Under the pieces are notes generated by a model. The model was not told where the DNA came from. It did no database searches and worked only from the letters and a program-made list of their open reading frames with translations. A stretch of DNA of 64,000 nucleotides from Streptomyces flavidovirens DSM 40150 (GTDB lineage: Bacteria; Actinomycetota; Actinomycetes; Streptomycetales; Streptomycetaceae), in assembly GCF_000429085.1 (NCBI RefSeq), contig NZ_KE386846.1, positions 195,898 through 259,897 of the forward strand, read 5' to 3'. Shown piece after piece: positions 41,841 through 50,107 of the stretch. Made by a program: the position numbers and the translations under genes. Numbering within the stretch: the stretch's first letter is position 1; every line of letters begins with the position of its first letter.

Positions 41841-41945
41841 GCCCGTCCGGCGTTTGAGGACCGGGGTCCGGGGCGGAGCCCCGGTTCGGGAAGGGGCGGG
41901 TAGGGGAGAGCCCCGCGCAGCGGAACCCGCACCCGCACTCGCACC
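41841..41945. repeat. Intergenic repeat, copy C
   Basis: It is nearly identical to copy A over 80 bases. The core hairpin is CCGGGGC (41868-41874), GGA, GCCCCGG (41878-41884). It lies between the tandem array and the tex stop. The rest of 41392-41968 shows no gene or RNA. Confidence 0.88.
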
Positions 41946-41968
41946 CGCACCCGCGCCCACCGACCCCG

Positions 41969-44383
41969 TCAGCCCCGCTTCGGATCCGTAAGCCCCGCCC
42001 GCCGCAAGGCATCCGCCATCGCGCTGTTGGCCGGCGCGGGCGCCTGCCGTGACGCACCGCCACCACCGCCACCACGGCCACCGCCGCCGCCCCGCCGCCC
42101 CCCGGAACCACCAGCGCCACCGCCCCCGCGCCGCTGCGCCGGAGGGCGGGAACCCGAGCCGCCGCCCCGCTCCCGCTCCCGCTTCGCCTCGCCGGAAGAC
42201 GCCGTCACCACGTCGTCCTCCAGCCGCAGCGTCAACGAGATCCGCTTACGCGGAATATCGACGTCCATGACCTTGACCTTGACCACGTCACCCGGCTTCA
42301 CCACATCCCGCGGATCCTTGACAAAGGTCTTCGACAGCGCGGACACATGCACCAGCCCGTCCTGATGGACCCCCACATCCACGAACGCCCCGAACGCGGC
42401 GACATTCGTCACCACGCCCTCCAGGATCATCCCGGCCGCCAGGTCGCCGATCTTCTCGACGCCTTCCTTGAAGGTCGCGGTCTTGAACGCGGGCCGCGGG
42501 TCGCGCCCCGGCTTCTCCAGCTCCTTCAGAATGTCCGACACCGTCGGCAGCCCGAACGTGTCGTTCACGAAGTCAGCGGCCCGCAGGGACCGCAGCACAG
42601 CCGTGTTTCCGATGAGCGTCCCGACCCCGCTCCCCGCCGTCTTCACCATCGCCCGCACCACCGGATACGCCTCGGGGTGCACGCTCGACGCGTCCAGCGG
42701 GTCGTCGCCGCCCCGGATGCGCAGGAAGCCCGCACACTGCTCGTACGCCTTGGGGCCGAGCCGCGCCACGTCCTTCAGTCCCTTCCGCGACCGGAAGGGA
42801 CCATTCGCGTCACGGTGCGCCACGATGTTCTCCGCGAGCCCGGAGCTGATGCCCGAGACCCGCGAAAGCAGCGGCGCGGAGGCGGTGTTGACGTCGACGC
42901 CCACCCCGTTCACACAGTCCTCGACCACCGCGTCCAGCGAGCGCGACAGCTTCACTTCCGCCAGATCGTGCTGGTACTGCCCGACCCCGATCGACTTCGG
43001 GTCGATCTTCACCAGCTCGGCCAGCGGATCCTGGAGCCGCCGCGCGATGGACACGGCGCCGCGCAGCGACACATCCAGGTCCGGAAGCTCCTGCGAGGCG
43101 AAGGCGGAGGCCGAGTACACGGACGCACCCGCCTCCGAGACCATCACCTTCGTCAGCTTCAGCTCGGGGTGCTTGTCGCACAGCTCACCGGCGAGCTTGT
43201 CGGTCTCACGGGAAGCCGTGCCGTTGCCGATGGCCACAAGCTCGACAGCGTGCTCCCTGGCGAGCCGCGCCAGCGTCGCCAGCGACTCGTCCCACTTGTT
43301 GCGGGGCACGTGCGGGTAGATCACATCCGTCGCGACGACCTTGCCCGTCGCATCCACCACAGCGACCTTCACGCCCGTACGGAAACCGGGGTCGAGCCCG
43401 AGCGTCGCCCGCGTCCCGGCCGGCGCCGCCAGCAGCAGATCGCGCAGGTTCGCCGCGAAGACGCGTACCGCCTCGTCCTCCGCGGCGGTACGCAGCCGCA
43501 GCCGAAGGTCGATGCCGAGGTGTACCAGAATCCGGGTCCGCCACGCCCAGCGCACGGTGTCGCCGAGCCATTTGTCGCCGGGGCGCCCCTGGTTGGAGAT
43601 CCCGAACCGCCGGGCGACCATGTTCTCGTACGTCGAGGGCCCAGCCGCCTCCGAGGCTTCCTCGGGCTCCAGGACCAGATCCAGTACGTCTTCCTTCTCG
43701 CCCCGCAGCATGGCGAGCACCCGGTGCGACGGCAGCGCGGTGAAGGCCTCGGCGAAGTCGAAGTAGTCGGCGAACTTGGCGCCGGCCTCCTCCTTCCCCT
43801 CCCGTACCTTCGCGACCAGCCGCCCGCGCGACCACATGCGCTCACGCAGCTCACCGATCAGATCGGCGTCCTCCGAGAAGCTCTCCGTCAAAATCGACCG
43901 CGCACCGTCCAGGGCGGCCTGCGCGTCGGCCACGCCCTTCTCGGCGTCCACGAACGCGGCGGCGGCCGCCAGCGGCTCCACCGAGGGGTCGGCCAGCAGG
44001 CCCTGGGCGAGCGGTTCGAGTCCCGCCTCGCGCGCGATCTGCGCCTTCGTCCGGCGCTTGGGCTTGAACGGCAGGTAGATGTCTTCCAGCCGGGCCTTGG
44101 TGTCGGCGGCCCGGATGCGCGCCTCCAGGGCCTCGTCCAGTTTGCCCTGTTCGCGTACGGACTCCAGGATCGCGGTCCGCCGCTCCTCCAGCTCCCGCAG
44201 ATACCGCAGCCGCTCCTCGAGCGTGCGCAGCTGCGCGTCGTCGAGCATCTCGGTCGCTTCCTTGCGGTAGCGAGCGATGAACGGCACGGTCGAGCCGCCG
44301 TCGAGCAATTCGACGGCGGCTCGGACCTGCCGCTCCTTTACGCCGAGTTCCTCGGCGATCCTGCCTTCGATGGACGTCGTCAC
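41969..44383 (-). CDS. tex: Tex-family RNA-binding transcription accessory protein
   Basis: An 804-residue protein. The N-terminal helical Tex domain opens with EELGVKERQVRAAVELLDGGSTVPFIARYRKE; a YqgF/RNase-H-like domain starts near residue 321 (LGLDPGFRTGVKVAVVD), helix-hairpin-helix units follow, and an S1 domain near 645-715 (GMILEGVVTNVAAFGAFVDVG) binds nucleic acid. The last 75 residues are a Gly/Arg-rich tail, longer than in most bacteria, which may add RNA binding. Start is GTG 44383 with GGGAA upstream. Orthologues are broadly conserved and affect transcription and RNA. Confidence 0.95.
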   Translation of the reverse strand: MTTSIEGRIAEELGVKERQVRAAVELLDGGSTVPFIARYRKEATEMLDDAQLRTLEERLRYLRELEERRTAILESVREQGKLDEALEARIRAADTKARLEDIYLPFKPKRRTKAQIAREAGLEPLAQGLLADPSVEPLAAAAAFVDAEKGVADAQAALDGARSILTESFSEDADLIGELRERMWSRGRLVAKVREGKEEAGAKFADYFDFAEAFTALPSHRVLAMLRGEKEDVLDLVLEPEEASEAAGPSTYENMVARRFGISNQGRPGDKWLGDTVRWAWRTRILVHLGIDLRLRLRTAAEDEAVRVFAANLRDLLLAAPAGTRATLGLDPGFRTGVKVAVVDATGKVVATDVIYPHVPRNKWDESLATLARLAREHAVELVAIGNGTASRETDKLAGELCDKHPELKLTKVMVSEAGASVYSASAFASQELPDLDVSLRGAVSIARRLQDPLAELVKIDPKSIGVGQYQHDLAEVKLSRSLDAVVEDCVNGVGVDVNTASAPLLSRVSGISSGLAENIVAHRDANGPFRSRKGLKDVARLGPKAYEQCAGFLRIRGGDDPLDASSVHPEAYPVVRAMVKTAGSGVGTLIGNTAVLRSLRAADFVNDTFGLPTVSDILKELEKPGRDPRPAFKTATFKEGVEKIGDLAAGMILEGVVTNVAAFGAFVDVGVHQDGLVHVSALSKTFVKDPRDVVKPGDVVKVKVMDVDIPRKRISLTLRLEDDVVTASSGEAKRERERGGGSGSRPPAQRRGGGGAGGSGGRRGGGGGRGGGGGGASRQAPAPANSAMADALRRAGLTDPKRG

Positions 44384-44477
44384 GATGTTCCCGACTCGCC
44401 TTCTCCTGCGGGCTGTGCTTGAGCCTGCATTGTGCAGGGTCGTCGGGTCCCGTGTCGCGCGCGCCCCGGCCGGGCCG

Positions 44478-44624
44478 TCAGGCGCGGCGCGCTCGCCCGC
44501 CGCCGCGGGACGCGGTGCTCGACGCCCCTCCGAAGAGCTTGGCGACCAGCCGGAAGGGCAAGGTCACTACCGTCGCGATGGCCGAGCCGATCATCCGGAG
44601 TCCATCTGCAATCGCACGCAACAC
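44478..44624 (-). CDS. LPFR-motif microprotein
   Basis: A 48-residue protein: GTG start at 44624 with a perfect AGGAGG six bases before it, then LRAIADGLRMIGSAIATVVT, LPFRLVAKLFGG, and a Ser/Gly/Arg tail (SRGGGRARRA). The hydrophobic amphipathic helix ending LPFR is a small family I recall from actinobacteria under the name LPFR-motif small protein; its function is unknown. It would lie at the membrane. The longer frame from ATG 44705 has no ribosome site. Confidence 0.75.
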   Translation of the reverse strand: MLRAIADGLRMIGSAIATVVTLPFRLVAKLFGGASSTASRGGGRARRA

Positions 44625-44739
44625 GTTGTACCTCCTGCTGTCTCGGTGCCGGACACCCATTGCGTTGTCCGACACAGCACGGGTGTCCGGCATCGCGCCG
44701 CGCAAACGCCCCGCTCAGCGGGCAATGTCACGTGCCGGG

Positions 44740-45600
44740 TCACTTGCCGGTGAGATCGCCGGGGAACGCGCCGGCCCCCAGCGCGACGGAGAGGAAGCCG
44801 CGGCCTAGCTCCGTGAGCCGCTCGGTGCCCTCGGCGCCCAGGTGCTCGTACGGCGCCGCGTCGAGCCGGTCCGTCGCTTCCTCCAGCTCGGCGCGCAGCG
44901 CCGTGCCCGCCTCGGTCAACTCGCCTTCCCCGTCAAGCAGCCCGCGCTCCCGCAGCCGTTCCGAGGCCAAGTCCCAGTCCGTACGGCCCCAGCCGCGCGT
45001 CGCCAGCGTCCAGCGCGGTGACATGCCCTTGCCGGTCGCCGTGTGGCTGACCAGCGCCTCCAGCGGGTCGAGCCCGGCGGCGAGCAGCGCCGCCAGGTGA
45101 CCGTCGCCCCGGTGCTCGCGCAACAGCGTCGCGGCATGCCAGTAGGCGAGGTGGGGCCGCTCGGGCACGGGCAGATCGGCGTGGGCGGCGTACAGCGGGC
45201 GCGCGTGGCGGGTGCACGCCTCGGCGGCGCGCAGGGCGAGCCCGGCTGCTTCGGCCATCTCGTCGGAGGCGACGGCCTCCTCGCCGAGCAGCCGGCGCAG
45301 GGTGGTGTCGACGGCGCGCAGCCGCGCTTCGAGTACGACGCCGGGCGACGCGATGCTCCACACCTCGGGGACGTGGCGCGCGACGAGGTCGTGGTTGAAG
45401 TTGAAGAAGGCGGCGGTGATCACGCCGGCACCGACCGCCCCCATGGCGGCGCCGCGGCCCGCGAAGTAGGCGGCCCTGCCGTCTTCGATGCCCACCTCCG
45501 CCAGCTCCTTCGTGAAGTCCGGGGAGAAGTACACGGTCGAGTGCAGCGGATTGAGGACGTTGTGGCAGCGGCGGCCGGCGCGCGCGGGCAGAGAGGTCAT
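44740..45600 (-). CDS. SCO6745-type family protein, unknown function
   Basis: A 286-residue protein containing YFSPDFTKELAEVGIEDGRAAYFAGRGAAMGAVGAGVITAAFFNFN in pieces, then helical sequence and a C-terminal winged-helix-like block (LASERLRERGLLDGEGELTEAGTALRAELEEATDRL), resembling a MarR-type module. I recall a family named SCO6745-type for this arrangement; the function is not known. The name matches the expected locus in this synteny block. ATG 45600. It is divergent from the GlxA-like regulator. Confidence 0.75.
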   Translation of the reverse strand: MTSLPARAGRRCHNVLNPLHSTVYFSPDFTKELAEVGIEDGRAAYFAGRGAAMGAVGAGVITAAFFNFNHDLVARHVPEVWSIASPGVVLEARLRAVDTTLRRLLGEEAVASDEMAEAAGLALRAAEACTRHARPLYAAHADLPVPERPHLAYWHAATLLREHRGDGHLAALLAAGLDPLEALVSHTATGKGMSPRWTLATRGWGRTDWDLASERLRERGLLDGEGELTEAGTALRAELEEATDRLDAAPYEHLGAEGTERLTELGRGFLSVALGAGAFPGDLTGK

Positions 45601-45712
45601 GTCCGTACGCTACCGACTGGTCAGTACGTCGCGGAAGTGCCGGGGCCTCGTGGCAGTAAAGGTGGGGTACTCGTCATTGCGGACGCGTGCGGGTGCCCTG
45701 AAGGATGGGCGC

Positions 45713-46729
45713 ATGACGCAGCGATCCGTACGATCCGTGCTCGTCGTCCTGTTCGACGACGTGCAGAGCCTGGATGTGACCGGCCCGGTGGAGGTCTTCG
45801 CAGGCGCGGCCATGCAGGCGGCGGAGGGCCGGGCCGGCGGGGGCCCGCAGGACGCGTACCGCATCCGCACGGCCTCGCTCGACGGCTCTCCCGTCCGCAC
45901 CTCCAGCGGGCTCACCCTCGTCCCCGACGCGGCCCTGACCGGCGAACCCCCTCCCCACACCCTCCTCGTCCCCGGCGGCCAGGGCACCCGCGACCCCGAC
46001 CCGCGCCTGACCGACTGGCTGCGCGAAAACGCCCCGCGCGCCGAGCGCCTCGTCAGCGTCTGTACGGGAGCGCTGCTGCTCGCCGCTGCCGGACTCCTCG
46101 ACGGCCGCCGCGCCACCACGCACTGGGGGGTCAGCGACCACCTGGCCCGCACCTACCCGGCCGTCGAGGTCGACCCGGACCCCATCTTCGTCCGCGACGG
46201 GAACGTGGCGACCTCGGCCGGCGTCACGGCGGGCATCGATCTGGCGCTGGCGCTCGTCGAGGAGGACCTGGGCAGGGACATCGCCCTCACGGTCGCCCGC
46301 CACCTCGTGGTCTTCCTCCGCCGCCCCGGAAACCAGGCCCAGTTCAGCGCCCAGCTCACCGCCCAGACCGCGCAGCGCGAGCCTCTGCGCGAGGTCCAGC
46401 AGTGGATCACCGAGCACCCCGGCGACGACCTGTCGGTCGAGTCGCTGGCAGGCCGCGCCCGCCTCTCGCCACGCCACTTCGCCCGCGCCTTCCAGTCCGA
46501 GACGGGTACGACTCCCGGCAAGTACGTCGAACGCGTACGCCTCGAACACGCGCGACGGCTCCTGGAGGACTCCAGGGACGGCATCGAGGAGATCTCCCGG
46601 ACCTGCGGCTACGGCACACCCGAGGCGATGCGCCGCGCCTTCGTGAAGAGCCTCGGCACATCACCGGCGGAGTACCGCCGCCGCTTCCACGCCCCCGCGC
46701 GGCCCGCGCGGCAGCAACCCACCCACTGA
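45713..46729 (+). CDS. GlxA-like AraC regulator with DJ-1/PfpI sensor domain
   Basis: A 338-residue regulator. Residues 8-190 form a class I amidotransferase-like domain with the nucleophile-elbow C117 (SVCTGALLLAAAG); residues 215-320 form an AraC double helix-turn-helix (LSVESLAGRARLSPRHFARAFQSETG and EEISRTCGYGTPEAMRRAFVKSLGTSPAEYRRRF). GlxA-type proteins sense small molecules. ATG 45713 follows AAGGA. The DJ-1/PfpI gene lies 11 bp downstream, so the two are co-transcribed and share an ancestral sensor fold. Confidence 0.92.
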   Translation: MTQRSVRSVLVVLFDDVQSLDVTGPVEVFAGAAMQAAEGRAGGGPQDAYRIRTASLDGSPVRTSSGLTLVPDAALTGEPPPHTLLVPGGQGTRDPDPRLTDWLRENAPRAERLVSVCTGALLLAAAGLLDGRRATTHWGVSDHLARTYPAVEVDPDPIFVRDGNVATSAGVTAGIDLALALVEEDLGRDIALTVARHLVVFLRRPGNQAQFSAQLTAQTAQREPLREVQQWITEHPGDDLSVESLAGRARLSPRHFARAFQSETGTTPGKYVERVRLEHARRLLEDSRDGIEEISRTCGYGTPEAMRRAFVKSLGTSPAEYRRRFHAPARPARQQPTH

Positions 46730-46740
46730 AAGGACCACCC

Positions 46741-47385
46741 ATGCAGATCGCCGTTCTGCTCTACGACCGCTTCACCACGCTCGACGCCGTCGGGCCCTAC
46801 GAGCTGCTCGCCCGGCTGCCCGGGGCCGAGACGGTGTTCGTCGCGAAGGAGGCCGGTCAGGTCCGTAACGACCAGGGCAGCCTCGCCCTCGTCGCCGACC
46901 GGTCGCTCGCCGAGGTGACCCGCCCCGACATCGTTCTGGTGCCCGGCGGCCCCGGCTCCCGGCAGGCCATGCACGACGAGACGATCCTGGACTGGCTGCG
47001 TACGGCCGACGCCACCAGCACCTGGACCACATCCGTATGCACCGGCTCACTGGTCCTCGCGGGCGCCGGACTCCTCAGGGGCCGCCGCGCCACGACGCAC
47101 TGGCTCTCACTGGACGACCTGAAGCCCCTGGGCGCCGAACCGGCCGGCGAGCGCGTCGTCTTCGACGGGAAGTACGTCACGGCCGCCGGCGTCTCGTCCG
47201 GCATCGACATGGCGCTCCACCTGCTCGGACGGATCGGCGGGGACGCGGTCGCACAGACCGTGCAACTGCTCACGGAGTACGACCCCCAGCCGCCGTACGA
47301 CGCCGGCTCACCGGAGAAGGCCCCGGCCGGGATCGTCGCGTACTGGCGTGGTCAGGCGGACAAGGTCCTGACCGTCCAGGACTGA
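46741..47385 (+). CDS. DJ-1/PfpI-family protein, isonitrile-hydratase-like
   Basis: A 214-residue single-domain protein. C100-T-G in TTSVCTGSLVLA is the nucleophilic elbow and D15 stands at the position of the catalytic Asp of isonitrile hydratase InhA. The C-terminal half ends with a QPPYDAGSPEKAP stretch, typical of this branch. It could hydrate isonitriles or act as a glyoxalase-like chaperone. ATG 46741 follows AAAGGACC. It is paired with the GlxA-like regulator, which probably controls it. Confidence 0.88.
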   Translation: MQIAVLLYDRFTTLDAVGPYELLARLPGAETVFVAKEAGQVRNDQGSLALVADRSLAEVTRPDIVLVPGGPGSRQAMHDETILDWLRTADATSTWTTSVCTGSLVLAGAGLLRGRRATTHWLSLDDLKPLGAEPAGERVVFDGKYVTAAGVSSGIDMALHLLGRIGGDAVAQTVQLLTEYDPQPPYDAGSPEKAPAGIVAYWRGQADKVLTVQD

Positions 47386-47397
47386 ACGGAGCCCGGA

Positions 47398-48147
47398 TCA
47401 CACCTCGTACGTGAAGTCCGGGGCCCGGCGCTCCAGGAAGGCGGCGACCCCCTCGGCGGTGTCGCCGCTGCCGCGCGCCTGCCCGGCCCAGTGCGCGTCC
47501 CGGTCGGTCCGGCCGTCGGCGAATTCCTTCGCGGCGGCCTGAGTCAGCTGCGAGCGCGACACCAGTACCCGCGTGAACCCGGCCACCCGCTCGGCGAGTT
47601 CACCCCGGCGCAGCACCTCGTCCACCAGACCGGTCCGCAGCGCCCGCTCCGCACCGATCAACTCGCCCGAGAACAACAGGTACTTGGCGGCCGAAGGCCC
47701 CACCAGTGCGACGAGCCGCCGGGTCGACGACGCCGGATAGACGATCCCGAGTTTCGCGGGCGTCACCCCGAAGGACGCGCCCTCCTCCGCGAACCGCAGG
47801 TCACAGGCGGCGGCCAGCTGGCTGCCGCCGCCGACGCAGTAGCCCCGGACAGCGGCCAGCGTCGGCTTCGGGAACGCGGCCAGCGCCTCCTCGGCCCGCA
47901 CGGCGAGCCCCTGCGGCGCGTCGCCCTCGCGCAGCGACGAGATGTCCGCCCCCGCGCAGAAGGTGTCGCCCGCCCCGGTCAGCACGAGCGCCCGTACGCC
48001 CCGGTCCCGGGCCAGCCGCTCCAGCAGTCCCGGCAGCGCGGCCCACATGCCGGCGGTCATGGCGTTGCGCTTGGCCGGGTTGCTGATGACGACGGTGGCG
48101 ACCCCGTCCTCCACCTCTGCGAAGATCTGCTCCTGCTGCGGCTCCAT
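47398..48147 (-). CDS. Enoyl-CoA hydratase/isomerase-family protein
   Basis: A 249-residue crotonase-fold protein. The oxyanion-hole motifs are FCAGADISSL and YCVGGGSQLAAACDLRFA; the helix with FGVTPAKLGIVYPASS follows. Glu residues that act in enoyl-CoA hydration are not both evident at the usual places: the second position reads KLGIVYPA rather than E-x-x-L-G, so isomerase or another crotonase activity is possible. ATG 48147. It is convergent with the DJ-1 gene, with 12 bp between stops, and divergent from the HdeD-like gene. Confidence 0.88.
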   Translation of the reverse strand: MEPQQEQIFAEVEDGVATVVISNPAKRNAMTAGMWAALPGLLERLARDRGVRALVLTGAGDTFCAGADISSLREGDAPQGLAVRAEEALAAFPKPTLAAVRGYCVGGGSQLAAACDLRFAEEGASFGVTPAKLGIVYPASSTRRLVALVGPSAAKYLLFSGELIGAERALRTGLVDEVLRRGELAERVAGFTRVLVSRSQLTQAAAKEFADGRTDRDAHWAGQARGSGDTAEGVAAFLERRAPDFTYEV

Positions 48148-48228
48148 GCGCCGGATGCTATCCGGGCCGTACGAACCTATGATCAAGAAGGGGCGAGAAG
48201 CGGACGCCGCTGCGTTAAGGAGTCGCTC

Positions 48229-48852
48229 ATGGCCGGTCGCGGGCGTACAGGTGCGGGTGCGAGTGCGGGCAAGAGTGAGGGCAGGAGGCTCAGGCGCGGC
48301 TTCGGCTGGCTGACCGTCCTGGGCGCGGTTCTCGTGCTCGGCGGAATCGTCGGCCTCGTCTACACCGGCGTGGCCACTCTCACCTCGATGCTCCTCTTCG
48401 GCTGGCTGCTGCTCGTCGGCGGTCTCGTCGGGCTGCTCCAGGCGGTCCAGTCGCGCGGCTCGAACTTCTTCTGGCTCGGTGTGGTGGTCGCCGCGCTGAA
48501 CCTGGCGGCCGGAGTCGTCGTCATCCGCCACCCCGAAAGCACCGCGGAGGCGCTGACGATGTTCGCCGCGCTGCTCTTCCTGACCGGTGGCGTCTTCCGG
48601 CTGGCCGGCAGTGTGGTGGTGCGCGGCCCGCAGTTCGGCTGGACGCTGGTGCAGGGCGCCTTCGGCGTACTGCTCGGCCTTTTCGTGCTCTTCGACTGGC
48701 CGCACAGCAGCCTGTACGTACTCGGCTGCTTCTTCTCTCTCGCGCTGCTCTTCGACGGGCTCGGCCTGATCGCGATCGGCATGGGCGGCCGTCAGATGGT
48801 CAACATGGTCTCGGCAGCGACACCGGGGGATCAGGAAGGGACGCACAACTGA
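48229..48852 (+). CDS. HdeD-like membrane protein (DUF308)
   Basis: A 207-residue protein with a basic N-terminus and six hydrophobic segments arranged in pairs (WLTVLGAVLVLGGIVGLVY, LLFGWLLLVGGLVGLL, FFWLGVVVAALNLAAGVVVI, LTMFAALLFLTGGVFRLAG and two more). This is the HdeD family, linked to acid resistance in enterobacteria; the role in Streptomyces is unknown. ATG 48229 follows AAGGAG. Confidence 0.85.
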   Translation: MAGRGRTGAGASAGKSEGRRLRRGFGWLTVLGAVLVLGGIVGLVYTGVATLTSMLLFGWLLLVGGLVGLLQAVQSRGSNFFWLGVVVAALNLAAGVVVIRHPESTAEALTMFAALLFLTGGVFRLAGSVVVRGPQFGWTLVQGAFGVLLGLFVLFDWPHSSLYVLGCFFSLALLFDGLGLIAIGMGGRQMVNMVSAATPGDQEGTHN

Positions 48853-48946
48853 CGCTGTCATAGGCAACGCGGTCAAAAACTGTCGATTACGACCGACTTG
48901 TGTTCAGTGGGCGGGTCCGGACCGCCAGGTTCTCAACACTCGACGC

Positions 48947-49426
48947 GTGGTGACGAGAGAAGACGCACCGGCGGGGTACGAAGGAGTCTGGCGCTTCACC
49001 GCCCCCGCGACGGACGCCTCCGTACCGGAGGCCAGGCACGCCGTCCGCGATCTGCTGAACCGGCAGGGCGTACCGGCGAAGGACGACCTGCTGCAGGGGC
49101 TGCTGCTCATCGTCTCCGAGCTGGTCACCAACGTCGTACGTCACGCGGCGCTGCTCTCTCCGCAGCTGGCCGTCGAGGTGGCGATCGGCACGGAGTGGAT
49201 CAGGGTCTCCGTCGAGGACAACCACCCCTACCGGCCCAAGGCCCTGGAGCGGGACTACGCGCAGACCGGCGGCCGTGGCCTGCTCCTCGTGCGGGAGATC
49301 ACCGCCGAGGCCGGAGGGGTGTGCGACATCGAGCACACCGCGAGCGGCGGGAAGGTCATCCGGGTCGCCCTGCCGCTGGCGGGGCCGGCCGTCACCAGCC
49401 CGCGGCCGGGCCCGTCAGCTCTCTGA
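48947..49426 (+). CDS. ATP-binding protein of the anti-sigma-factor/serine-kinase HATPase type
   Basis: A 159-residue GHKL-fold protein. The N-box is SELVTNVVRHA, the G1 box region is SVEDNHPYRPKAL (with Asp), and GGRGLLLVREI forms the G2 lid. Such stand-alone domains in Streptomyces often act as anti-sigma factors or regulate by phosphorylation of an anti-anti-sigma partner; none is adjacent. GTG 48947 (with GTG 48950) has no Shine-Dalgarno. Its last 35 bases overlap the antisense 3' end of idi. Confidence 0.85.
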   Translation: MVTREDAPAGYEGVWRFTAPATDASVPEARHAVRDLLNRQGVPAKDDLLQGLLLIVSELVTNVVRHAALLSPQLAVEVAIGTEWIRVSVEDNHPYRPKALERDYAQTGGRGLLLVREITAEAGGVCDIEHTASGGKVIRVALPLAGPAVTSPRPGPSAL

Positions 49427-49985
49427 TCGCCGGACGCGCCGCGTCCAGCACCGTCATGAACCACGCCGAGAACGGCGCCTTCGCGTGCCGCTCGGCCAGC
49501 TCGTCCGGCGTCACGAACGACGTCTCACCGACCTCCTCGGGATCGGGCCGCAGCGCGCTCTGGGCCATCCCGACGAAGAGGTGGTTGTACTCCTGCTCGA
49601 CCAGGCCCGAGTCCGGGTCCGGGTGGTTGTAGCGGACGGTGCCCGCCTCGGCGAGCAGCGAGGGGGAGATCCCCAGCTCCTCGTACGTGCGCCGGGCGGC
49701 CGCGGCGAACGGCGACTCGCCGGGGTAGGGGTGCCCGCAGCAGGTGTTGGACCAGACGCCGGGGGAGTGGTACTTGCCGGGCGCGCGGCGCTGGAGCAGC
49801 AGCCGCCCCGACTCGTCGAAGAGGAAGACCGAGAACGCGCGGTGCAGGCGGCCGGGAGCCTGATGCGCGGAGAGCTTCTCCGCGGTACCGATGGTGTTGC
49901 CGTCCTCGTCGACCAGCTCGAGCAGGATCTCTTGCGCTGTGCCGTTCGACGAGCTGTTCGCCGCGGTGACTGGTGTGCTCGGCAT
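49392..49985 (-). CDS. idi: Isopentenyl-diphosphate delta-isomerase, type 1
   Basis: A 197-residue Nudix-fold isomerase that interconverts IPP and DMAPP. The active-site Cys is C83 in SNTCCGHPYPGE, the catalytic Glu is in QEYNHLF (about 132), and metal ligands include H41, H48 and the RRTYEELG Nudix helix. ATG 49985 has AAGGA about 8 bases before it. It supplies both isoprene units to the hopanoid pathway, whose first genes begin 10 kb away; the location matches my recollection of SCO6750. Confidence 0.94.
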   Translation of the reverse strand: MPSTPVTAANSSSNGTAQEILLELVDEDGNTIGTAEKLSAHQAPGRLHRAFSVFLFDESGRLLLQRRAPGKYHSPGVWSNTCCGHPYPGESPFAAAARRTYEELGISPSLLAEAGTVRYNHPDPDSGLVEQEYNHLFVGMAQSALRPDPEEVGETSFVTPDELAERHAKAPFSAWFMTVLDAARPAIRELTGPAAGW

Positions 49986-50107
49986 GACCATCCTTCGCTT
50001 CGGTACCCGGCGTCCAAGTCTGCCGTAAAAAAGCGTCTTGTCCGTACTTCGCGGCACGCACCGCATGTCCGCCCCCGCCGCACGGAGCGGCGAGGGCGGA
50101 CCATGCG

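Noticed and set aside
41500..41991. Protein encoded by the tandem repeat
   Set aside because: Several frames stay open because the repeat has few stops, but none has a ribosome site, normal composition or a boundary matching the repeat.
42347..44422. 691-residue plus-strand frame opposite tex
   Set aside because: Antisense shadow of an unmistakable Tex protein.
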